Below, in pieces: positions 7,273 to 14,572 of a DNA stretch of 64,000 bases (position 1 is the stretch's first letter; the number at the start of each line of letters is the position of its first letter). A program made the translations under genes and the position numbers. The DNA is from Sphingobacterium gobiense (GTDB lineage Bacteria > Bacteroidota > Bacteroidia > Sphingobacteriales > Sphingobacteriaceae), in contig NZ_PVBS01000001.1 of NCBI RefSeq assembly GCF_002980575.1, forward strand, positions 372,001 to 436,000, given 5' to 3'. The notes under the pieces are model-generated. The model was not told the DNA's origin. It ran no database searches and was given only the letters and a program-made list of their open reading frames with translations.

Positions 7273-8992
7273 ATTTCGGCCATCTCTTTATGGCCCAGTC
7301 TGCAATAACATTTGATCTTTCTAAGATGGTAACTTTATTCCATTCAGCATATGTACTACCTAATCTACGCGCGGATGAAAAAAGAGAATGCGATTCAAAC
7401 TCCGTTTTTTTTATCGTAAATTCAGAATCAGATAGGTCGCAGTTCATCTTGCTAGTTAAAGGAATTAAATTACCCCACGTGTTTAATAAGTTTTGATGAT
7501 CTTCTGCACTAATTACAGTCTCCCATTTTCTTCTTTGCTGTGGCATCACATGTTCAATCCAACAATCATTTTCTGGTATATCAGAACCTATACTTTTATC
7601 ATACTCTAACAGCGCGTACGTACAGATATGACTGGAATAAAGATTTCTAGTTTTTATAGCAGTTATAAATCTGTTGTCATCTGGCCAATCAATAGTGTTT
7701 CTTTTTAAGATCACTTCTTTTAAAGCGTCTTTAGACGGTTTACCGTTCATATTGTGCCATGCAGATCTAAATACGGCTAGCAAACCTGTTGGTTCAATTC
7801 CTGTTATAGCTCTTCTGACAAGGAATGCTTCCAATACCTCCAAACATTCGATAGTGTCTTGTTCGGACACGGTTCCAGCTTCATATTCCTTTAAAAGCTT
7901 CATTACAAAAGGGAAAATGGAAGTAGGACTCTTCGACTTAACTAGTAAATCCAGAATTGCCTTGATCGCTTTGGTGTAGATGTTAGGATATTTGCCTGTT
8001 GCAATAGCGAGATATGGTGTAGAGTACTCTTCTAACGTATCGATAATATTTTCCGGATTACTTGTATTGCCCCAGATTTTTCGTAAGCCTCTAAAAAGAT
8101 CAGCATTATTTATATTTGGTTCGCGGATTATTGCATAAGGAAAAAAATATTTATCAAAATGCTCTCCTAGCTTTTCTCTAAAGGGAATCCAAACATCCCG
8201 ATGTATAGTGTGGGCGTAATCTGCATTATCGCTAATTTTAGAAAACACTTCATTTCGTACTAAATCACCAATTCCTATTGGAATCCCAGGGTCGTTTAAG
8301 CCCTCAAAAACAGTTGTAGCTGTAGCAGGGTCTTTCAACAAAATAAAAACGAAAGTTAGTTTAGTTTGTGCAGTGGTAATGATATCCTGTAAATGTCCAA
8401 TTCCATTTTCATTATATCTCTTCTGTAAAAATGATTTAATACGATTAAATTGTGAAATATATCTTCCTTTTTCATTTCCACTTTTCTCCGGCAGTTTCAC
8501 TTTGGTACCCAGCCAATCCGATAAATTTCCAGTATTTATTAATTGTTGGTATGCTTGGATAAATTGATTTCTATCTGCAAATGATGGAACTAACTTTGTA
8601 TTTGTTCCGCTTTGCCACCAATCAATGATCAAGTTGGTATTTATTATACCTCTTGCATAGTCGTCATGCTTATTCCGCGCTGCTATATATGCCGCAGCTA
8701 ACACGAAGAGATATAAAGTAGATAGCCTTTGTTGTCCATCTACAATTTCGTATGGTTGCGGTTCCGCTGGATTAGCATGTCTCCTTACAGCTATAATAGC
8801 TCCCAGAAATCGATTTGTGTCTTCGCCGTTTATTATAACATCAATTTCCTCAACCATCCTATTGAACTGTTTTTCGGTCCAAACATATTCTCTTTGAAAT
8901 AATGGAATCTTAATTTGAGTTGTTTGAGAAAAAAGCTCATGAAAACTCATTTCGTGCGTATTATCGGTTACTTTTGATTGGGATAGACTCAT
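7271..8992 (-). CDS. GmrSD-type DUF262/DUF1524 restriction protein
   Basis: Single-chain member of the type IV, modification-dependent GmrSD/BrxU-like family. The N-terminal DUF262 (GmrS-like) domain begins with the IPLFQREYVW stretch (about 29-38) and carries the nucleotide-binding signature IVDGQQR at 83-89. The C-terminal DUF1524 (GmrD-like) His-Me-finger nuclease shows IEHVMPQ at 479-485 (His481) and NLIPLTSKMN at about 508-517. The enzymes known in the family cut DNA with modified cytosines, such as glucosylated hydroxymethylcytosine, in a nucleotide-stimulated way. Length 573 is ordinary. It is the last intact gene of the minus-strand defence string and starts 110 bases after a gene remnant, so it may have its own promoter. 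Confidence 0.88.
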   Translation of the reverse strand: MSLSQSKVTDNTHEMSFHELFSQTTQIKIPLFQREYVWTEKQFNRMVEEIDVIINGEDTNRFLGAIIAVRRHANPAEPQPYEIVDGQQRLSTLYLFVLAAAYIAARNKHDDYARGIINTNLIIDWWQSGTNTKLVPSFADRNQFIQAYQQLINTGNLSDWLGTKVKLPEKSGNEKGRYISQFNRIKSFLQKRYNENGIGHLQDIITTAQTKLTFVFILLKDPATATTVFEGLNDPGIPIGIGDLVRNEVFSKISDNADYAHTIHRDVWIPFREKLGEHFDKYFFPYAIIREPNINNADLFRGLRKIWGNTSNPENIIDTLEEYSTPYLAIATGKYPNIYTKAIKAILDLLVKSKSPTSIFPFVMKLLKEYEAGTVSEQDTIECLEVLEAFLVRRAITGIEPTGLLAVFRSAWHNMNGKPSKDALKEVILKRNTIDWPDDNRFITAIKTRNLYSSHICTYALLEYDKSIGSDIPENDCWIEHVMPQQRRKWETVISAEDHQNLLNTWGNLIPLTSKMNCDLSDSEFTIKKTEFESHSLFSSARRLGSTYAEWNKVTILERSNVIADWAIKRWPK

Positions 8993-9100
8993 GATAAATA
9001 TATTAAGTATTAAATTGTTTAATTGTCGAATTCCGCCTTCGTTTTTTACACCTTCACCTCTCTATCTTGGGTTAGTCCCGTAGCCCATTTTTACCTTTAT

Positions 9101-9190
9101 GAACATAAAAACTCCTCGGAATTATGAATTGATAGAAGATCTGATGTTTCTAAAAGCGCTTTGGTATTTATCCGGATTAGTAATATTCAC
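9101..9190 (-). pseudogene. Remnant of a second HNH-nuclease 5' end (duplication debris)
   Basis: Reverse complement from 9190 reads GTG then NITNPDKYQSAF, matching the start of the intact HNH gene ([12 protein letters not shown], from 10884) codon for codon at the beginning. A one-base insertion near codon 9 shifts the frame and TAA follows. Base identity continues to about 9101 (equivalent to about 10798) and then stops. It is the far end of a duplicated block that also carries the small gene 9201-9539. Confidence 0.8.
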
Positions 9191-9200
9191 TATAATCTGG

Positions 9201-9539
9201 TTATTTTATTTTCTTATAAAATCTTACTGGTCGCAATTCATATGCTATATTAGGAGCTTTGGCTAACACAGCACATACAATGGAAGAATATCTTTTCGGT
9301 AGCTCTTCGTTGATATACTCTCTGCTGATTGTACCATTTACCATGATATAGTTATACACTGCTTCAAAAATCTCTCTCGGTATTGTTTGTGAGGGCGAAT
9401 CATTTTCGGAGTCTCTAGTCAGACTTTCGTTGGTCACTTTCAAAATCTCATTTGGTTTGCCTTCATCCAACGTACATATTGTTTTACCTTCCAAAGGTCT
9501 GATTGCCTTTTTCCAGATTTGGTCGAAACTTATATTCAT
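9201..9539 (-). CDS. Small winged-helix-like protein, duplicate copy (112 aa)
   Basis: Paralogue of the protein encoded at 10891-11235, about 70% identical by eye and collinear. Both share an N-terminal FD-IW-K-I-PLEGKT segment, TLDE-KPN, a DSPSQTIP/DSPAQTIP turn, then two helices and a wing-like end (EAVYNYIM, ISRE, SSIVCAVLA, YELRPVR). The C-terminal half looks like a compact helix-turn-helix or winged-helix domain of the sort that binds DNA or nucleases. Family not recognised. In both copies it directly precedes an HNH gene start, here only a remnant, so it may be a dedicated partner of the nuclease. Confidence 0.7.
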   Translation of the reverse strand: MNISFDQIWKKAIRPLEGKTICTLDEGKPNEILKVTNESLTRDSENDSPSQTIPREIFEAVYNYIMVNGTISREYINEELPKRYSSIVCAVLAKAPNIAYELRPVRFYKKIK

Positions 9540-9565
9540 AATTTTAAAATTTTACAAAACTCAAT

Positions 9566-9802
9566 CTAACAACAAAAATTAACGGCTTCCTGATCAGGAT
9601 CTTGGTCGCATACTTCGAATCCCGCTGGAGCATTTCGCTGTAAGCTTTTAAAAACAAATTTTTCCCACAGCATATTCATGTCAAACATTAGCGCCAGTAC
9701 GTTTTTGTCTCCTTGATATATTTCAAGGTTTTGCAAATATGTATATTCTGTGTATGTCTCAATTACGTCAATGTCCTCATCCCAATTATATTTAATCTCC
9801 AT
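9566..9802 (-). pseudogene. McrC fragment (McrBC system component), truncated at both ends
   Basis: A 78-codon frame whose middle (about 33-60) reads [19 protein letters not shown], matching the LFDMN-LWE-Y/FV signature before the nuclease domain of McrC. A complete McrC has roughly 350-450 residues. Here both the N-terminal part and the PD-(D/E)XK nuclease are missing. The last dozen codons appear to run across a recombination junction. Just beyond them the DNA matches the 3' end of the SLATT gene (minus-strand VRLSFVKF then stop, against IGLSFVKF). It starts 5 bases after the HNH stop, so it is still transcribed. Probably non-functional. Confidence 0.6.
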
Positions 9803-9807
9803 TGTTA

Positions 9808-10884
9808 TTAGCTGTTTTTGAGCACATGCTTCCTATGGTATTCCATATATTTCCTAGTGCCTTCATTTAAATCAATCGTTATGGATTCATCTATATCAAA
9901 GAAATCTGAATCTGAAAAAAGATCAGAGAATATAATAGATCCATTTTCTTTAAACGATATCAAGCCTCTATCAAAAAGTTTATCGTAGTTTGGTATTAAA
10001 AGCAAACCATTATCGGGGTCAAGCTTTTCAATATGGTCGCATTTGCTCCATGGTTTGATATGTGACGCTACTAGGAGAGAAGTCTCCGGATATCCCGAGA
10101 TTGTACAGCCTTTCCATTTATTAATAAGGTCGTTTCGAAATTTTCCCTGACCTATCCTCGCTAAAATTAATGTCTCTTTTTCCGTACTCCCTAGATTACC
10201 TTGAACTATATCTGCAATATCCTTCTCTATTGAATTAGTGGGTCGCTCAGGGAGTTGCCAATCTGATTTGTAAGTATATAGTATTCTGGTAATCAGGTGG
10301 GTGATGTTTCTTTTGTCCTTAACTTTTGATACGAATGGTTTGAAATAGCCAATAATGGCATCTGTAAATGTTGCTGTACTATAGCGTTGCTGCAAAACAT
10401 TTTTCGAGATAAGTCGTCGATGTGTATTGCTTAGAACATTAATCTGATCAGTTGGAGACAACAAATATTTAAAAGCATTCGATGTATTTCCCGCTTTTAA
10501 TCGTTCGGGATAAAATTTAAAATTTAATAAATGCTTCACCCAAATGTTCATTCGCACAAATGCCTTAGCTATGGTACGAGGCGGATTGTACTCATTGTAG
10601 AACGATTTATCTCGGGCCTGGAAGTCCGCATAAGCAACTATTGAAAAAAGCAAATCGACTAGTGGAGACAGTTCGTCTTCTTTTTTGGACAACTCCCGCA
10701 AAGACCTGTAATTTTTCGATAGCTCAAAAAGTTTGATCTTAACTTCATCACTAACTTCAAGATTCAGCCATTCCTGTAACTTATCCTGTCCCTTTTTGAA
10801 GAAAAACTCTTCGGAATTACGAATTGATAGAAACTCTGGCGTTTCTAAAAGTGTTTTGATTTTTTCCAGATTGGTAATATTCAT
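9808..10884 (-). CDS. HNH endonuclease (358 aa)
   Basis: Predicted DNA nuclease. The C-terminal 100 residues hold the HNH_2-type motif SHIKPW (274-279, His275), LDPDNGLLL (about 288-296, Asn292) and [12 protein letters not shown] (about 300-311), the usual spacing for this ββα-metal fold. The N-terminal 230 residues are helical and charged without a recognised domain and probably give target choice or regulation. It starts 7 bases after the small winged-helix-like gene, implying co-transcription and perhaps pairing of the two products. HNH nucleases with ATPases form known defence systems such as Septu, but this one lies with a TrlF ATPase and a helicase instead. Confidence 0.85.
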   Translation of the reverse strand: MNITNLEKIKTLLETPEFLSIRNSEEFFFKKGQDKLQEWLNLEVSDEVKIKLFELSKNYRSLRELSKKEDELSPLVDLLFSIVAYADFQARDKSFYNEYNPPRTIAKAFVRMNIWVKHLLNFKFYPERLKAGNTSNAFKYLLSPTDQINVLSNTHRRLISKNVLQQRYSTATFTDAIIGYFKPFVSKVKDKRNITHLITRILYTYKSDWQLPERPTNSIEKDIADIVQGNLGSTEKETLILARIGQGKFRNDLINKWKGCTISGYPETSLLVASHIKPWSKCDHIEKLDPDNGLLLIPNYDKLFDRGLISFKENGSIIFSDLFSDSDFFDIDESITIDLNEGTRKYMEYHRKHVLKNS

Positions 10885-10890
10885 TATGGT

Positions 10891-11235
10891 TTAGTTATTT
10901 ATTTCTTTCTTAAACAATCTTACTGGTCTCAGTTCATACGCTATATTAGGAGCTTCGGCTAATACAGTGCATACAATCGAAGAAAATCTCTTTGGCAATG
11001 TCTTGTTAATTTCCATTCGGGAAATCTCGCCTTTATCCATAATATAATTGTACACCGTTTCAAAAACCTCTTTTGGTATGGTTTGAGCGGGTGAATCATT
11101 CTCAGAATTTCTTTTTAAATATTCATTGGTCACTTCAACAATTTTGTTTGGTTTCTTTTCGTCAAGGGTGTGCACTGTTTTACCTTCCAATGGTTTTATT
11201 ACCTTTTCCCAGATATCGTCAAAATTTATCTTCAT
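10891..11235 (-). CDS. Small winged-helix-like protein (114 aa)
   Basis: Same family as the copy at 9201-9539. I chose the ATG at 11235 (protein MKINFDDIW) because it aligns with the start of the paralogue. An ATG 9 bases upstream also exists. Two predicted helices at about 50-60 and 68-85 are followed by a beta-rich end, consistent with a small winged-helix fold. No catalytic motif is evident. It lies 7 bases before the HNH nuclease gene and just after the SLATT gene, within one tightly packed operon. A DNA-binding adaptor or regulator of the nuclease is the natural guess. Confidence 0.7.
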   Translation of the reverse strand: MKINFDDIWEKVIKPLEGKTVHTLDEKKPNKIVEVTNEYLKRNSENDSPAQTIPKEVFETVYNYIMDKGEISRMEINKTLPKRFSSIVCTVLAEAPNIAYELRPVRLFKKEINN

Positions 11236-11245
11236 AATAAACATT

Positions 11246-11896
11246 TTAAAATTTCACAAAACTTAATCCAATAAAAACCAATGGCGTTCCAATCAGTAAC
11301 AGAGTGTACCATCCATACACCATCCACCAGTTCTTGAACTTAATTCGGCGCGCCTTTTCTTTAAACTCAGTGAAATAATCAACCTTGCTCACACGGAACA
11401 TGTCATAGTCTATCGGAAGATGGTTTTCATATTTACAAAGTATTGCTTCGTAACGCTTCGTTATATCAGAACAAAATGCTCTATTTTCTTCATCTGTAGC
11501 GGGTGGGCCGAGTGTTTTAAAGATTCTCAGCTGGTTGTACAGGTCACTTATTTCTAAAGCACATTCATGAAATTTTATCGCGCGTAATTTGTAGTCCTGA
11601 TTACTTTCATATTGGGAGAGTACCAAAAGTATAATTGATAGGGCCGTAACGAAATAGTTAATCAACTGAAAATTCATACTAGCATGACTACCTACGTACA
11701 CCGATATTAGGCTGGCAATAATTAGATAGGCAGAAAAAATAGACATGCTGATACTAGACATTCTTGCTTTATCCCGCAGTCGCTCGTCAGCTTTGAAGCG
11801 AGCGCCTTTTGTTGTCCAGACTTTGTAGGCAAGTTCTTCCAAAAAACTTTTTTCTAAATAGGCCTTAGAGCCAGTAAATATTGATTTTTCTGCCAT
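11246..11896 (-). CDS. SLATT-domain membrane protein (216 aa)
   Basis: SLATT proteins are predicted membrane effectors linked to nucleotide-signalling and reverse-transcriptase defence systems, thought to act by harming the membrane. Hydrophobic helices are at about 50-68 and 79-95, the paired helices that define the family, plus a third at about 193-212. A helical cytosolic segment (about 100-190) links them. The N-terminal WTTKGARFKADERLR stretch is typical of SLATT proteins. No cyclic-nucleotide synthase or reverse transcriptase is nearby. Its partners here are the TrlF ATPase and the helicase, 7 bases upstream. It could also be the toxic arm of the HNH module downstream. Confidence 0.7.
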   Translation of the reverse strand: MAEKSIFTGSKAYLEKSFLEELAYKVWTTKGARFKADERLRDKARMSSISMSIFSAYLIIASLISVYVGSHASMNFQLINYFVTALSIILLVLSQYESNQDYKLRAIKFHECALEISDLYNQLRIFKTLGPPATDEENRAFCSDITKRYEAILCKYENHLPIDYDMFRVSKVDYFTEFKEKARRIKFKNWWMVYGWYTLLLIGTPLVFIGLSFVKF

Positions 11897-11903
11897 GTTT
11901 ATC

Positions 11904-14570
11904 TTATTGCAATTTTATAGTATTCCTACATCCGGGATAATTTGTACATCCGAGAAAGTCACCGAATTTTCCACTTCTTTTAATCATGAAGCCACTTTGG
12001 CACTTTGAACATAGAATTTTGTCCTGCAAAATTTCAATATGTTTAAAAGTCTGATTACAAATTGGGTAATTTGAGCAACCTAAAAATTGCGAGCCAGTAG
12101 ACGTGTTCTTTCTAATTACGAGCTTACCTGTTTTACAGTAAGGGCATTCAGTACTGTTTAGTTCACCATCATCAGTCGACGTTAACAAATAATTGTTGTC
12201 TTTTAGAAGCTCTTCTACAAATAAAGAAGCATCTGAGGGCGTAAGTAATACCACTTCATTTCTTGTTCTCGTCAGTGCCACATAGAACAATCGACGTTCC
12301 TCTGCAAATCTGTATTCTTCGTTGTCACTGAGCAATAGCGATAGGATAGGGTCATCTGTCATTTTGTTCGGGAAACCGAGCAAATGGTTTTTGAGCTTTA
12401 ACACGATAACATTATCAGCCTCCGTACCTTTTGACCTGTGTACAGTTAAAAATTTAATGTCAATTTCTTCAAACCCCTTTACCTCCAATTTGCCTGTTTG
12501 TTCATAATATTTCACCCTGTTATCCGGCGTTAGTGCAATTAAATCATGGATATCAAAGGTGTGCCTTCCCAGAACTAAGACAGATTTGGAGCCATATTTA
12601 CTGACGAGATATTCTAACTCCTTTATGAAAACATCTGTTATATCGGCTTCATCGTAATGAACAAATTTTATAGGGCTGTCCAATTGCTCTTTCATCGATT
12701 TCGGGCTCTTCAAAATCTGTCTTGGGTTCTTCTTAATGTACTTTGAACTGATGTCGATAAGCGATTGTGAGTTTCTATAGGTTTGTTCGATCAATAACTG
12801 CTCATACTTCCCCACATATTTTCCGAAGTTACTAAATAGTGAAATATCGCTACCTGCAAAGCGGTAAATCGACTGCCAATCGTCACCCACGCAAATTAGC
12901 CTAGCACCAGATAGGTTCCGGATCTCCATAATTAAATTAAACCTCGAAAAAGAAATGTCCTGATATTCATCGATGATGATGTACCTATAACCGTATTTCG
13001 GATTGTTATTCTTTATGAGATCCGTAGCGAGATTTACCATGTCGTTAAAATCAATCTCATTTCGATCTCTCAGCGTCTCATCATATTTTTGTAGAATTGG
13101 CAAAGCAAATTGCAGGAAGAGTTCTTGGCGTTCGTACATAAAATCGTTTTGGATTGTACGTTTATCCGAAAACAACTTAGATAGGTCACGGTGGTTTAGC
13201 CTTCTGGATTTGCTTAAGTTGATAAAGCTTTCAATGAGCTTCATTATTTCTTTGCCAAAATTTTTGTCATTATTTGAGACCTTAGTATAGATATTTTTGG
13301 TATCCCTCGGTTTGAAGGCAACATCCTCAGCCTCCAACATTTCTTGTAGCTTTTGCAATAGAACGTTGTCCCTGTTATAATAGGAGTATGTTTCTATTAG
13401 TTTGGTGTTGTATGTTTTGTGGGTTTCTCTTTTTACGAGCATATCCTCAACATATTTTTGCTCGTTAAATGGTTTCAGCCATTGCGCACGGTTGTGCTCA
13501 TCGACACCGAAATGCTCGAGATAAATATCATAATCCGTGAGATAGAAGTCGGGTCTATACATTACATCTCCATGAGGGTAGGGGTGTTCATATTGATAGT
13601 TGATGCCATTCAGGTAAAGAAAATTTGCAATCATAAGTTCTTCAACACTCTTTACCCGCTCGCCTTGTATAGTATCATGCTTAGCTTTTGACACCATGTT
13701 CAATGACTCGCATTTTGATTTTAATGTCTGGAAGTCAATTCCTTTCTCCGTATCTATCTTTTCACCAAGCGAGTCGTAATTATCATATTCTTCCGGAATA
13801 TTCATATAGCATGCCACATACTGAATAAATGCCTGCAGTGCTTCGTTGTTTTCCAGTATGCCGGTTTGTAAATATTCCTTGATTACTCCGGCAATTGTAT
13901 TTTCATTCGTAACTGCAGGAATATCCGAACGGTGATTCTTTATTGTATCATATCCAAGTTTATGAAATGTAGTTGCTCTGGTGCCAATTCCAATTCTGAT
14001 TAATCGTTCATTTAGCTCTTCAACGGTCTTTTTGGTAAAAGACAATAGTAAAATGTCATCTGGGCAGATACCTTTCTGTTCGATAAGGTATTGAACTTTA
14101 GCAAGAATAGTTAACGTTTTGCCTGAACCAGCACCCGCAATTATTAAATTTGAATACTCATCGGTAATTACTGCGGTACGTTGCTGCCTGTCAAGCCTTT
14201 TTCCTTCTATATTGGCAAAATATGCTTGCAGTCTTTTCTTTTGCGTATTGACATAGTCGTGGTTATACCGAGCAATATAGTTGTCAAAATCTTCAAATAT
14301 TTCATTAAAATTTTTGACAGTTACGTCTTTCTTGTAATAATTGGTTTTATTTTTAAAGAATTGTCCGGCGGAGGCATATCTGGATTTTATCTGATTACGT
14401 TGTATCCACGTGACGTAATCGTTTAATGAGCGGATTACGTTCATAAACTCTGTGATTGCCTTCAGATTTTTTAGATATAAGGGGTTTTCATATTTCTTCT
14501 TCTCTTTTAGTAATATGTATGAAACCAGGATAATTAGTATTGAGATTGAGACGATGATAGGTAACTCCAT
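11904..14570 (-). CDS. UvrD-family SF1 helicase, membrane-anchored, with nuclease-like insert and Zn fingers
   Basis: ATP-driven 3'-5' DNA translocase or helicase. In order: a transmembrane helix at about 5-21; a linker; Walker A GAGSGKT at 146-152; then an inserted PD-(D/E)XK-like region with SVEELMIANFL (about 308-318), YRPDFYL (338-344) and IYLEHFG (349-355). Helicase motifs follow: IIIDEYQDIS (motif II), GDDWQSIYRF (motif III), LTVHRSKGTE (motif V) and LFYVALTRTR (motif VI). At the end are two CxxC-type topoisomerase zinc fingers (ECPYCKTG...CSNYPIC and CSKCQSG...CTNYPGC). This resembles the helicase IV branch. The stop is 7 bases before the SLATT gene and the start 2 bases after TrlF, so it is clearly one operon. 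GajB of Gabija is also UvrD-like, but lacks these additions. Confidence 0.85.
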   Translation of the reverse strand: MELPIIVSISILIILVSYILLKEKKKYENPLYLKNLKAITEFMNVIRSLNDYVTWIQRNQIKSRYASAGQFFKNKTNYYKKDVTVKNFNEIFEDFDNYIARYNHDYVNTQKKRLQAYFANIEGKRLDRQQRTAVITDEYSNLIIAGAGSGKTLTILAKVQYLIEQKGICPDDILLLSFTKKTVEELNERLIRIGIGTRATTFHKLGYDTIKNHRSDIPAVTNENTIAGVIKEYLQTGILENNEALQAFIQYVACYMNIPEEYDNYDSLGEKIDTEKGIDFQTLKSKCESLNMVSKAKHDTIQGERVKSVEELMIANFLYLNGINYQYEHPYPHGDVMYRPDFYLTDYDIYLEHFGVDEHNRAQWLKPFNEQKYVEDMLVKRETHKTYNTKLIETYSYYNRDNVLLQKLQEMLEAEDVAFKPRDTKNIYTKVSNNDKNFGKEIMKLIESFINLSKSRRLNHRDLSKLFSDKRTIQNDFMYERQELFLQFALPILQKYDETLRDRNEIDFNDMVNLATDLIKNNNPKYGYRYIIIDEYQDISFSRFNLIMEIRNLSGARLICVGDDWQSIYRFAGSDISLFSNFGKYVGKYEQLLIEQTYRNSQSLIDISSKYIKKNPRQILKSPKSMKEQLDSPIKFVHYDEADITDVFIKELEYLVSKYGSKSVLVLGRHTFDIHDLIALTPDNRVKYYEQTGKLEVKGFEEIDIKFLTVHRSKGTEADNVIVLKLKNHLLGFPNKMTDDPILSLLLSDNEEYRFAEERRLFYVALTRTRNEVVLLTPSDASLFVEELLKDNNYLLTSTDDGELNSTECPYCKTGKLVIRKNTSTGSQFLGCSNYPICNQTFKHIEILQDKILCSKCQSGFMIKRSGKFGDFLGCTNYPGCRNTIKLQ

Positions 14571-14572
14571 GT

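Noticed and set aside
11246..11896. CBASS-like or reverse-transcriptase-based system around the SLATT protein
   Set aside because: No nucleotidyltransferase, cyclic-nucleotide sensor or reverse transcriptase gene is present in the window.
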